This document shows positions 16,650 through 24,831 of a stretch of 64,000 nucleotides of DNA, piece after piece. Source of the stretch: Comamonadaceae bacterium (GTDB lineage: Bacteria; Pseudomonadota; Gammaproteobacteria; Burkholderiales; Burkholderiaceae_C). The first letter of the stretch is position 1. Every line of letters starts with the position of its first letter. Under the pieces are notes generated by a model, which searched no databases, was not told the origin of the DNA, and was given only the letters and a program-made list of their open reading frames with translations. Where the stretch lies: assembly GCA_947374485.1 (NCBI GenBank), contig CANCCF010000001.1, positions 1-64,000 of the forward strand. Direction: 5' to 3'. Position numbers and translations under genes: made by a program.

Positions 16650-17918
16650 TCAGTACCAGTCGTCGTCGGCAGCGCCGAAGGTCCATGCGCCGGTGTCTTG
16701 CGCACTGGCCACGCCCAAAGTACCGGTGCCGGTACCGGTGCCGGTGCTGGCGCTGTTGCCACTGCCAGCGCCAGCAACCCAGGCCCAAGCGCCGCTCTCT
16801 GCACTTTGCACGGCGGCGGCCACATAGGCCAGGCCCTGCACACCATCTTCCACCGGCGGGTACAGGGTGTGGGCAAAGGGCGGCTCGCGGCCCGCCAGGC
16901 GTGCCGCCACCACCTGCGCAAACTCGGTGTACAAATTGGCAAAGGCTTCCAGATACCCCTCCGGGTGGCCGCGCTCCACGCGGATGGAGCGTGCGGCATC
17001 TGCGCCCAGCTGCGGACCCAGGCGGCGCGTGAGCACGCGGTCAAAGCCCTGGCCGCTGCGGTGCAGCAGGCGGTTGGGTTCTTCCTGCTGCCACTCCAGC
17101 CCGCCCAGTGTGCCGTGGATGCGAAACGACAGGCCGTGCTCGGAACCGGCCGCCGCATTGGTGACCCACAGCGAGCCACGCGCGCCGTTGCTGTAGTGCA
17201 TCAGGCTGCCTACGTAATCGTCCACCGCACCGCCCGGCACCGTGGCACCCACATCGGCACTGAGGCGTTCGATCTGCAGGCCGCTGACATAGTCGCCCAA
17301 ATGAAAAGCGTGCGTGCCAATGTCCAGCAGCACCAGCGAGCCGCCCAGCCGCGCGGGCTGCATGCGCCAGCCCGTGGAAGACGGCGCGTCGGCCACATTG
17401 CCCTGCACGTACTGCAGGTGGACCTGGCGGATCTCGCCCAGCGCACCGCTGGCCACCATCTCGCGCGCCTGGCGCACCATGGGGTAACCCGTGTAGCAGT
17501 AGGTCACGCAAAACCCCAGGCCAGTGGCGCGCGCTTTTGCAGCCAGCAGCTGTGCGGACTGCAGATCATTGGCCAACGGCTTGTCGCAGACCACATGAAA
17601 ACCCGCATCGAGTGCGGCCATGCAGATGTCGAAATGGCTGTCATTGGGCGTCATCACCGCCAGCACGTCGATACGGTCGGCGCGTTGTGCTTCCGCGCGG
17701 ATCAGCTCCTGCCAGGAGCCATAGCTGCGCTCAGGCGCCAGGCCCAGCTCCAGCCCGCCCTGCCTGCCCCGCTCGGGGTTGGAAGAGAGCGCCGAGGCCA
17801 CGATCTCGTAGTGGCCGTCCAGGCGCGCGGCCATGCGGTGCACCGGCCCGATGAACGAGCCCGCGCCACCGCCCACCACCCCCAGGCGCAAGCGCCGACC
17901 GAGTATTTGCATCACCAT
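16650..17918 (-). CDS. Gfo/Idh/MocA-family dehydrogenase with repeat-bearing C-terminal tail
   Basis: A 422-residue dehydrogenase, last gene of inositol set A. The Rossmann motif is GVVGGGAGSFIGPVHR, a variant found in the MocA-like subgroup. The signature Lys is in HVVCDKPLAN, with Asp in place of the common Glu, and the C-terminal domain has LLDIGTHAFHLGDYVSG. The ATG at 17918 follows GAGGAAC at 6 bases. After the conserved domain the last roughly 45 residues are low-complexity, with TGTGTGTGT encoded by a short tandem repeat, and end in DDDWY. It probably oxidises an inositol derivative. The gene at 20653 is its closest relative in the window. Confidence 0.83.
   Translation of the reverse strand: MVMQILGRRLRLGVVGGGAGSFIGPVHRMAARLDGHYEIVASALSSNPERGRQGGLELGLAPERSYGSWQELIRAEAQRADRIDVLAVMTPNDSHFDICMAALDAGFHVVCDKPLANDLQSAQLLAAKARATGLGFCVTYCYTGYPMVRQAREMVASGALGEIRQVHLQYVQGNVADAPSSTGWRMQPARLGGSLVLLDIGTHAFHLGDYVSGLQIERLSADVGATVPGGAVDDYVGSLMHYSNGARGSLWVTNAAAGSEHGLSFRIHGTLGGLEWQQEEPNRLLHRSGQGFDRVLTRRLGPQLGADAARSIRVERGHPEGYLEAFANLYTEFAQVVAARLAGREPPFAHTLYPPVEDGVQGLAYVAAAVQSAESGAWAWVAGAGSGNSASTGTGTGTGTLGVASAQDTGAWTFGAADDDWY
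16721..16747. repeat. Tandem 6/12-base repeat inside a coding region
   Basis: Units of ACCGGT and GCCGGT alternate in tandem four to five times. They encode alternating Gly-Thr in the C-terminal tail of the dehydrogenase gene. Changes in copy number would stay in frame and only lengthen or shorten the tail. Confidence 0.7.
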
Positions 17919-17953
17919 GAAAGTTCCTCAGGGTTTGTACAAGGGCCTGCGCA

Positions 17954-18781
17954 CTAGCCCAGCAGGTCCATCATGCGGCGCGCCTCAGCCTGCAATGCCG
18001 TCACCACCGGCTGCATGAGCTGCAGGCGGTCAAAGCGCTCAGGCGTGTCTGAAAGACTTTGGCGCAGGCTGCGGTTGAAGGCCAGGCGCATGCTGGTGCC
18101 GATGTTGAACTTGGCCACGCGCAAAGTTTTCAGGCGGCGGATGTCGTCCTCGCGGATGCCGCTGGTACCGTGGATCACCAGTGGCCGCCGGGTGCAGGCG
18201 GCGATCTGCTGCACCAGGTCAAAGTCGATGGTGCTGGCGGCCTCGGTCATGCGGTGCACATTGCCCACCGAGATGGCCATGGCGTCCACACCGCTGTGGT
18301 CGGCAAAGGCGGCGGCATCGGCGGCGGAGGTGAACTCGCTCTTGATGTGGTCGCGCCCCTCGGTGTAGGGCACGGAACCCACTTCGCCCTCGACGCTGGC
18401 GCCATAGCCCTGGGCCAGGCGTGCGATGGCGGCGGTGCGGGCGATGTTGTCGGCCAGCGGCAGCTGCGAGCCGTCGAACATGACGGAGGTGAAACCCGCG
18501 TCGAGCGCGGCGTGGATGCGCGCTTCTTCATAGCAGTGGTCCAGGTGCACGCAGACCGGCACCGTGGCCACCTCGGCCAGACCGCGCACCATGCCCGCAA
18601 AACCCAGCACGCCCATGTGGTCGGCCATGTCCTTGTTGCAGGCCAGGATCACGGCGCGATTGGCCCGTGTTGCGGCCGCCAGAATGGCCACCACCTCTTC
18701 GCTACCAAACACATTGAAGCAGGGCACGGCGTAGCCGCCATCGGCTGCCGGGGGCAGCAGGTCTTTCAGGGTGGCGAGCAT
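17954..18781 (-). CDS. iolJ: Class II (zinc) ketose-bisphosphate aldolase, probable DKGP aldolase
   Basis: A 275-residue class II aldolase. Zinc ligands are visible: VCVHLDHCYEE (His), VEGEVGSVPYTEGRD (Glu), AISVGNVHRM (His) and LVIHGTSGI (His). FDGSQLPLADNI also matches the family. In inositol catabolism IolJ cleaves 6-phospho-5-dehydro-2-deoxygluconate to dihydroxyacetone phosphate and malonic semialdehyde; position between iolB1 and the last dehydrogenase of set A supports this. It begins 10 bases after iolB1. It could instead be a tagatose- or fructose-bisphosphate aldolase, but the operon argues against that. Confidence 0.78.
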   Translation of the reverse strand: MLATLKDLLPPAADGGYAVPCFNVFGSEEVVAILAAATRANRAVILACNKDMADHMGVLGFAGMVRGLAEVATVPVCVHLDHCYEEARIHAALDAGFTSVMFDGSQLPLADNIARTAAIARLAQGYGASVEGEVGSVPYTEGRDHIKSEFTSAADAAAFADHSGVDAMAISVGNVHRMTEAASTIDFDLVQQIAACTRRPLVIHGTSGIREDDIRRLKTLRVAKFNIGTSMRLAFNRSLRQSLSDTPERFDRLQLMQPVVTALQAEARRMMDLLG

Positions 18782-18791
18782 GGCGTCGGGC

Positions 18792-19649
18792 TCACTTGAA
18801 CTTGGCGATCATGTTCTTGATGCCGGGTATGGTTTCAATCTGGTAGGCGTGGTGCGGGTCGAAGTGCTGCACCAGCGACTTGGAGTGTTTGCCCACGATG
18901 ACGGTGAAGTAATACATCTCGTATCCGGGTGCGGCCACGCTGGGGTGGTAGCCCCGGTCAATGGCCACCACGCTGCCGCTCTTCACGTGGTAGACGGGCC
19001 CGAGCTCGTCCTCTTGTGCATAGACAAACTGCGCGCCAAAGCCGTGGCCCGGGTTGAAGCGGAACTGGTAGACCTCCTGGTATTCGGTCTCGAGTGCGCC
19101 GTCATCGGTGACGCGCTCGGTGTCATGCTTGTGCGGCGGAAAGCCCGACCAGCCACCCGCCCCCACAGTGAACAGCTCGCTGACCAACAGCCTGCCGCGC
19201 TGCTGCGCATTTTTTTGCCCCAGGATGTGCTTGATCTTGCGGTGCGTCTTGGTCTCGTCCGAGCCGTACTGGATCTTGTCGACTTCGGCCTGGCGCACGG
19301 CAAAGGGCTGCAACACCTTTTCATACTTGCCACCGCCTATCAAGAGGTCGAGGCTGTCCGTTGTACAAACGATTTCGGCCTCTGCGCCCACCGGCACATA
19401 CACGGCCTCGGGGTCGCCCTCCCACAGGTGCGGGCGCTTGCCAATGCTTTCAAACGTCTCGCTGCCCACGCGCACATCGCAGCTGCCGGTGACTGGCATC
19501 AAGAGCGACTCGTAGCCCGGCACGCAGTGCACAAAGCGTTCTCCCTTGGTGAGGCGCACCTGGTTGAAATAGCACAGCGGCGTGGTGGCGTCCTCCCGGT
19601 CGACGATGGGCTGGTTGTGGTTGTCGTAGGGGGCAATGTGGCGGCTCAT
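18792..19649 (-). CDS. iolB: 5-deoxy-glucuronate isomerase, copy 1
   Basis: A 285-residue cupin of the IolB/KduI family. It converts 5-deoxy-D-glucuronate to 2-deoxy-5-keto-D-gluconate. Metal ligands appear in FPPHKHDTE (His-x-His), YQEVYQFRF (Glu) and DRGYHPSVAAPG (His). The ATG at 19649 overlaps the iolC1 stop in an ATGA, indicating translational coupling. It is clearly diverged from the second copy at 43758: the N-terminal half differs strongly, while the His-rich core is shared. Divergence between copies suggests adaptation to a different stereoisomer or derivative rather than simple dosage. Confidence 0.83.
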   Translation of the reverse strand: MSRHIAPYDNHNQPIVDREDATTPLCYFNQVRLTKGERFVHCVPGYESLLMPVTGSCDVRVGSETFESIGKRPHLWEGDPEAVYVPVGAEAEIVCTTDSLDLLIGGGKYEKVLQPFAVRQAEVDKIQYGSDETKTHRKIKHILGQKNAQQRGRLLVSELFTVGAGGWSGFPPHKHDTERVTDDGALETEYQEVYQFRFNPGHGFGAQFVYAQEDELGPVYHVKSGSVVAIDRGYHPSVAAPGYEMYYFTVIVGKHSKSLVQHFDPHHAYQIETIPGIKNMIAKFK

Positions 19650-20656
19650 GGGGTGGTCTCCTGGTGGGTCTGCAAAAAGGCGGCCAGCTCGGCGGCTGTG
19701 GCCATGGCTTCGGCACAACTGTCACGGCCGACGTTGAGGGCCGCAGCGGCCGCGCCCTGGCGCAGGGCCTCAAACCAGCCTTGGCCCTGCAACAGGTTCC
19801 AGAGCAGGGCGGCGGCAAAGGCGTCGCCCGCGCCAAAGGGCTTGCGCGCGGTGACCTGAAAAACGGCCTGGCCCAAGGCCTGGCCATCGCGCAGAAAAAC
19901 ACGGCAACCCTTGGCACCGTCTTTCACCACGGCGGCCTGCGTCACGCCCTGCAGCACCTGGGCGGCGCTGTGCTGGTCATCGCGCAGGCCGCTGCGCCTG
20001 GCCGCTGGCTGCAGGTGCTCCAGCACATCGAATTCTTCGCGGTTGCCAATCACCAGGTCGGCCATGCTGCAGGCCACGCGCAGGTAGACCGCGGCCTCGG
20101 CGGTGTCGCGCCAGCCGTAGGGGCGGTAGTCCAGGTCCAGCACCACCACCGTGCCCGCGCGACGTGCGAGGTCCATGGCGTGCAGGGTGGCTTCGCGGCT
20201 GGGGCTCCCAGACAGGGCCGTGCCGGTGACCAACAGGGCGCGGCTGCTGGCAATCTGCTCGGCATCCATGTCCGTGGGCTGCAGGCACAGGTCGGCCGCA
20301 CCCTGGCGGTAGATGATGACCTGGCAGCCGTCTGCGCGCATCTCGGTGAAAGCGGTGCTGTTGCGCGCACCGGGCGGCGCGGTGTGCAGGCCCTGCACAT
20401 TCACACCATTGGCCTGCAGAAAGCTGCGCACATAGCGGCCAAAGCCGTCATCCGACACAGCGCTGACGATGCCCGCACGCCCGCCCAGGCGCGCCAACGC
20501 GGTGGCGATATTGGCCGGTGAGCCGCCCACCGATTTGCGAAAACCAGTCACCTCTTCCAGCGGCGTGTTGTCCTGCTGCGCGTACAGGTCCACGCCCGCG
20601 CGGCCCAGGCACAGCAGGTCCAGACTGCGCCCGGCGGGAAAGGCAAAACCCGTCAC
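19646..20656 (-). CDS. iolC: 5-dehydro-2-deoxygluconokinase, copy 1 (PfkB family)
   Basis: A 336-residue PfkB kinase phosphorylating 2-deoxy-5-keto-gluconate. It starts at GTG 20656 (VTGFAFPAGRSLDLLCLGRA), overlapping the stop of the upstream dehydrogenase in GTGA. The N-terminal substrate loop is SVGGSPANIATALARLGG and the ATP/anion-hole signature is KPFGAGDAFAAALL with the catalytic Asp. Compared with copy 2 at 38929 it has no fused aldolase-like domain; the class II aldolase gene two positions downstream supplies that step instead. Confidence 0.87.
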   Translation of the reverse strand: MTGFAFPAGRSLDLLCLGRAGVDLYAQQDNTPLEEVTGFRKSVGGSPANIATALARLGGRAGIVSAVSDDGFGRYVRSFLQANGVNVQGLHTAPPGARNSTAFTEMRADGCQVIIYRQGAADLCLQPTDMDAEQIASSRALLVTGTALSGSPSREATLHAMDLARRAGTVVVLDLDYRPYGWRDTAEAAVYLRVACSMADLVIGNREEFDVLEHLQPAARRSGLRDDQHSAAQVLQGVTQAAVVKDGAKGCRVFLRDGQALGQAVFQVTARKPFGAGDAFAAALLWNLLQGQGWFEALRQGAAAAALNVGRDSCAEAMATAAELAAFLQTHQETTP

Positions 20657-21822
20657 TGAAAGCCCACCCACTGGCTGCCCGCGTCGGCCGACTCGACACA
20701 GCGCAGCATGAAGCGCACGCCCTCCACGCCGTCCTGCGCGCTGGGGAACCACTGGCCATCCAGCAGGGCGCGCGCCTGCGGCTCGGGCGACATGGCCAGA
20801 GCAAAGCGGCGGTACAGATTGGCCCAGGCATCGAAGTAACCGGCCGGGTGGCCGCCGCCCACGCGCTCAAAGCGGGCCGAAGGATCGAGGTAGCCATGGC
20901 CGCGCTCGTAGGTCATTTCGGGCTTGCCCGCAAACGCCACCTTGAGCTGGTTGGGCTGCTCGTCCCACCATTCGATGCTGCCCTTTTCACAGACCACACG
21001 CAGCTTGAAGCCGTGCGCGCTGCCGATGTTGATGGCACTGGCCCAGAGCATGCCCACGGCATTGCCCTGGTAGCGCAGCATCACGTGGGCGTCGTCTTCC
21101 AGCGGTGCGCGCGAGGCCACAAAACTGCGCCGCACGCAGCTCAGCGATTCGAGCTGCAGGCCGCTGACCAGCGCACCCATCTGGTAGCAGTGGGTGGCCA
21201 GGTCACCAATCACGTAGCTGGGGCCGGAGATGGCCGGGGTGACGCGCCACTTGGTGCCGGGGTCGGCGCTCTCCACTTCGGCCGAGTGGTAGCCATGGGC
21301 AAACTGCATATGCACCACGCGCACCGCGCCGAGCTCGCCGCCCTGCACCATGGCGCGCGCCTGCTGCACCATCTCGTAGCCGGTGTAGCCATACATCACG
21401 CCCAGCACCACGCCGCGCGCAGTTGCCAGGGCCTGCAGCTCCTGGGCATCTTCGAGCCGGATGGTAAGGGGCTTTTCGCACACCACGTGCAGACCCGCCT
21501 GCAGTGCGGCCTTGCAGACCGCGAAGTGCGAACTGTTGGGCGTGGCGATGCTGACCACCTGGATGCCGTCAGATCGCGCCGCCTCGGCTTCGAACATGGC
21601 GGCGTAGCTGGGGTAGCAGCGCCCGGCATCCAACCCGAGGCTGACACCAAAGCTGCGGCCGCGCTCGGCATCGATATCAAAGGCACCGGCCACCAGTTGC
21701 ATGAGGCCGTCGCGCTGGGCGGCGTCGCGGTGCGAGTGGCCGATCTGGCTGCCTTTACCGCCACCTACCATGCCCCAGCGCAGGGGCGATTGCAACAAGG
21801 GGCCTTCAACAAACGCTGTCAT
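20653..21822 (-). CDS. Gfo/Idh/MocA-family dehydrogenase
   Basis: A 389-residue dehydrogenase in the middle of set A, between iolD1 (18 bases upstream) and iolC1 (overlapping). Features are GMVGGGKGSQIGHSHR (Rossmann variant shared with the protein at 16650), HVVCEKPLTIR with the catalytic Lys near residue 115, and YVIGDLATHCYQMGALVSG with the Asp and His. Proteins of this length with GGGxGSxIGxxHR are often annotated as inositol or scyllo-inositol dehydrogenases and resemble rhizobial MocA. Being inside the operon, it probably oxidises the specific inositol derivative that set A handles. Confidence 0.84.
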   Translation of the reverse strand: MTAFVEGPLLQSPLRWGMVGGGKGSQIGHSHRDAAQRDGLMQLVAGAFDIDAERGRSFGVSLGLDAGRCYPSYAAMFEAEAARSDGIQVVSIATPNSSHFAVCKAALQAGLHVVCEKPLTIRLEDAQELQALATARGVVLGVMYGYTGYEMVQQARAMVQGGELGAVRVVHMQFAHGYHSAEVESADPGTKWRVTPAISGPSYVIGDLATHCYQMGALVSGLQLESLSCVRRSFVASRAPLEDDAHVMLRYQGNAVGMLWASAINIGSAHGFKLRVVCEKGSIEWWDEQPNQLKVAFAGKPEMTYERGHGYLDPSARFERVGGGHPAGYFDAWANLYRRFALAMSPEPQARALLDGQWFPSAQDGVEGVRFMLRCVESADAGSQWVGFQ

Positions 21823-21840
21823 ATCAATCCTTTAAAAAAA

Positions 21841-23748
21841 TCAGATGCCGTGGCGCTGCTGTGCGCGCCCGGTGTTCCAGGCGTCCACCGCCTGGGCTTG
21901 CGTTGCGTTGCGGGTGATTTCGGGCAGGCCCACGTCCCACCAGCACTCGCAGTGCGACCACTGGCTGGCGTCAATGTCGACCACGATCACCACGCTGTTC
22001 GCGCTCTGGCGCGCTTTCAGCAAAGCCTGCTCCAGACCGGCCAGCGTGTCTACCCGCGACGCGCTGGCGCCGAGTGCCTGGGCGTGCTGCACAAAGTCCA
22101 CCCGTGGCAGGGCCGTGCCGGGTGCACGGGCCGTGCTGCAGTCCTGCAGCAGGTTGTTGAAAGAGCTGTGGCCCACATTGCGCTGCAGCTTGTCGATCAC
22201 CGCAAAGCCCGCGTTGTCACACACCACGCAGATGATCTTGTGGCCGGTGAGCACGGTGCTGTACAAATCCACGTTTTGCATCAGGTAGGAGCCGTCGCCC
22301 ACCAGCACGATGGACTCACTTTGCGGGTGCGCCAGCTTCACACCCCAGCCCGCTGCCACCTCGTAGCCCATGCAGGAGAAGCCGAAGTCAATATCAAAGT
22401 GCGCCAGCTGCGGGCTTTGCCAGTTCATGTTGAGCTCGGCAGGCAGGCCACCAGCGGCGGTGATGACGGTGTCACCGGCTTGCATGGCACGGTTCACCGC
22501 ACCCACCACCTGGGCGTAAGAAACGGCTTTTTTCGCCACACCTTCCACTGCGTCGTGGCCCACGCTGGTACGCGCCTGCACCTGCGCCTTCCACGCGGCA
22601 GCGCGCGTGGCGCACAGCGCGCCCCAGGCGGCGTCGGCCTGCCAGCCCTTGAGCGGCTGCGAGAGCGCTGTCAGCGCGGCACCGGCATCGGCGCGCACGG
22701 CCAGGGCCAGGTGTTTGGTGGCATCGTGTCGGCCCACATTGATGCTGGCCAGGCGCATATGGGGGTTGCGAAACACCGACCAGGAACCGGTGGAAAAGTC
22801 CTGCAGGCGGGTGCCAATGGCCAGCACCAGATCGGCCTCGGCCGCCATCTGGTTGGCCGAGTCGGAGCCGGTCACGCCAATCGGCCCGGCGTTGAGCGGG
22901 TGCGACTGCAAGAGCGTCGCGCGCCCGGCAATGGTTTCCACCACCGGTATGCCGTGCTGGCTTGCAAACTGCGCCAGCGCCGCCGTGGCCTGGGCATAGT
23001 GCACGCCGCCCCCGGCAATGATGATTGGGCGCCGGGCCTGGCGCAGGGCCTGGGCGAGTTCGGCCATGCTGCGCGCCTCGGGCTCGGGGCGCGCGATGCG
23101 GTGGATGCGTTTTTCGAAAAAGGCTGCGGGAAAATCGTAGCGCTGGCCCTGCACGTCTTGTGGCAGGCCCAGAAACACCGGGCCGCAGGTCTCCGGGTCG
23201 AGCAGGGTGCTGATGGCCTGGGGCAGGGTTTGCAGGAGCTGCGAGGGCGTGACAATGCGGTCCCAGTAGCGCACCACCGGCTTGAAGGCGTCGTTGACGC
23301 TGAGGGTGGGGTCGTTGAAGTGCTCCACCTGCTGCAGCACCGGGTCGGGCAGGCGGCCCACGTGGCTGTCACCGGCCAAGAGCAGCAGGGGCAGGCGGTT
23401 GGTGTGGGCCACACCGGCGGCCGTCACCATGTTGAGCGCACCCGGCCCCACCGAGGCAATGGCCAGGCCGATGCGCCTGCGCTGGTGTGCCTTGGCATAG
23501 GCCACCGCGGCCAGGGCCATGGACTGCTCGTTCTGGCCGCGCCACACCGGCAGCACGTCCTGGTGGGCACGCAGGGCCTCCGAAAAACAGGTCACATTGC
23601 CGTGGCCGAAGATGGCAAAGGCGCAACCAAACAGCGGCGCGCTGCCACTGCCGCTCCCTTCATCAGTCTCGATGTGCTGGGCGCGCAGATAAGCAACCAG
23701 CGCTTCGGCCACCGTCATGGCCACTGTTGGCGCGGCAACCGTGTTCAT
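21841..23748 (-). CDS. iolD: 3D-(3,5/4)-trihydroxycyclohexane-1,2-dione hydrolase, copy 1 (TPP enzyme)
   Basis: A 635-residue thiamine-diphosphate enzyme that opens the inositol ring to 5-deoxy-glucuronate. The catalytic Glu lies in NEQSMALAAVAYAKAHQ, the cofactor-domain motif is LVGDGSYLMQNVDLYS, and FGHGNVTCFSEAL is an IolD-specific N-terminal segment. The length is normal. The ATG at 23748 overlaps the iolE1 stop. A SGSGS insertion near residue 35 distinguishes it from copy 2. Confidence 0.93.
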   Translation of the reverse strand: MNTVAAPTVAMTVAEALVAYLRAQHIETDEGSGSGSAPLFGCAFAIFGHGNVTCFSEALRAHQDVLPVWRGQNEQSMALAAVAYAKAHQRRRIGLAIASVGPGALNMVTAAGVAHTNRLPLLLLAGDSHVGRLPDPVLQQVEHFNDPTLSVNDAFKPVVRYWDRIVTPSQLLQTLPQAISTLLDPETCGPVFLGLPQDVQGQRYDFPAAFFEKRIHRIARPEPEARSMAELAQALRQARRPIIIAGGGVHYAQATAALAQFASQHGIPVVETIAGRATLLQSHPLNAGPIGVTGSDSANQMAAEADLVLAIGTRLQDFSTGSWSVFRNPHMRLASINVGRHDATKHLALAVRADAGAALTALSQPLKGWQADAAWGALCATRAAAWKAQVQARTSVGHDAVEGVAKKAVSYAQVVGAVNRAMQAGDTVITAAGGLPAELNMNWQSPQLAHFDIDFGFSCMGYEVAAGWGVKLAHPQSESIVLVGDGSYLMQNVDLYSTVLTGHKIICVVCDNAGFAVIDKLQRNVGHSSFNNLLQDCSTARAPGTALPRVDFVQHAQALGASASRVDTLAGLEQALLKARQSANSVVIVVDIDASQWSHCECWWDVGLPEITRNATQAQAVDAWNTGRAQQRHGI

Positions 23749-24665
23749 GCCTGCCAGACACCTGCAGTGGGCTGGTAGCCCATGTGCGTCAAATAAGCGG
23801 CGATGTTGCTGTGCGCCAGGCGCGCGTAGGTCAGGGGGTGGGCTTTGGCCGGGTCCTGCTCGGCCTCCACCACCACCCAGCCGCTGTAGTTGGCGGCTTT
23901 CAGGCAGGCCAGCACGGACGCGAAATCAATCACACCGTCGCCCGGCACGGTGAAGGCACCGGCCAGCACGGCGTTGAGGAACGAGTCGTTGTGTTCGCGG
24001 GTGCTGGCAATCACCGGCGGGCGCACGTCTTTCAAATGCACATGGGCCACGCGCGCCACACAGGCCTTGAGCAGGGCCAGCGGATCGGCGCCGCCAAAGG
24101 TGGCGTGGCCGGTGTCAAAGGTCAGGCCCACACTCTCGCCGGTGCAGGCCATCAGGCGCAGGATGTCGTCTTCGGTTTCGATGATGGTGCCCACATGGTG
24201 GTGAAAGGCCAGGCGCATGCCAGCCTCTGACTGCAGGCGGTCGGCCAGCGTGGTGAGGCGCGCGCCATAGCGCTGCAGGGCCGCGTCATCGAGCCGCACG
24301 CGCTGCGAGAGCGGCGTCTGGATGTTGCCGTGCACCGTGTTGCTGACCTCGCCATAGACCATGGCCCGCACGCCCGCGGCCTGCAGCAGGGCCACGTGCG
24401 GCGCAATGGCGCGCCACTCGGCTTCGGCGTCCTGGTTGACGAGGTTGCCGCTGCACCAGCCCGAGGCCAGGCGCAGGCCGTGGGCTTGCAGCAGGGGCAG
24501 CAGGGTGGCGGCGTCACGCGGATATTTGGTGCCGAGCTCGGTGCCGGTGAAACCGGCCTCTGCCATCTCGGACAGGCAGGTGGACAAGGGGATTTCACCG
24601 CCCAGCTGCGACATGTCGTCGTTGGTCCAGGTGAGGGGGCTAATGGCGAGTTGCAGGGTGGACAT
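23745..24665 (-). CDS. iolE: Inosose dehydratase, copy 1 (IolE/MocC-like)
   Basis: A 306-residue TIM-barrel dehydratase and first gene of set A. It removes water from inosose to give the cyclohexanedione used by IolD. Motifs are PLTWTNDDMSQLGGEIPL, GTELGTKYPRD, LAFHHHVGT (His), LTFDTGHATFGG (Asp and His) and VVVEAEQDP (Glu), the xylose-isomerase-like metal site. Rhizobial MocC, needed for rhizopine use, belongs to the same family. The gene faces rpiR2 across a 166-base control region with two palindromes. Confidence 0.92.
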   Translation of the reverse strand: MSTLQLAISPLTWTNDDMSQLGGEIPLSTCLSEMAEAGFTGTELGTKYPRDAATLLPLLQAHGLRLASGWCSGNLVNQDAEAEWRAIAPHVALLQAAGVRAMVYGEVSNTVHGNIQTPLSQRVRLDDAALQRYGARLTTLADRLQSEAGMRLAFHHHVGTIIETEDDILRLMACTGESVGLTFDTGHATFGGADPLALLKACVARVAHVHLKDVRPPVIASTREHNDSFLNAVLAGAFTVPGDGVIDFASVLACLKAANYSGWVVVEAEQDPAKAHPLTYARLAHSNIAAYLTHMGYQPTAGVWQA

Positions 24666-24697
24666 GGGGGCTCCGGGTGTCGGTTGAATGAATCGGG

Positions 24698-24713
24698 TGA
24701 AATTATTATTTCA
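24698..24713. promoter_or_regulatory. Palindromic operator candidate (RpiR-type box 4)
   Basis: TGAAATTATTATTTCA has perfect 6-base arms TGAAAT/ATTTCA with a 4-base centre. It lies 32 bases upstream of the iolE1 start. Confidence 0.65.
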
Positions 24714-24750
24714 TATACCTGTGAAAGTCAAATGTCCCGTGAAATAAAGG

Positions 24751-24768
24751 GCCAATGCATCCATTGGC
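24751..24768. repeat. Inverted repeat between two RpiR-type boxes
   Basis: GCCAATG, CATC, CATTGGC: perfect 7-base arms, placed midway between the two AT-rich palindromes of the iolE1/rpiR2 region. It may be the site of a second regulator. A GTGAAATAAA half-box (24739-24748) lies just to its left. Confidence 0.5.
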
Positions 24769-24775
24769 ACAAAAA

Positions 24776-24793
24776 GTGAAATATTTATTTCAC
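24776..24793. promoter_or_regulatory. Palindromic operator candidate (RpiR-type box 5)
   Basis: GTGAAATATTTATTTCAC has perfect 7-base arms with a 4-base centre and is the best match to an RpiR operator in the window. It sits 38 bases upstream of the rpiR2 start, so it probably serves autoregulation as well as set A. Confidence 0.7.
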
Positions 24794-24831
24794 CCGACTT
24801 TCATGGCCACTGCCATCGGCTAGGATGCCGC

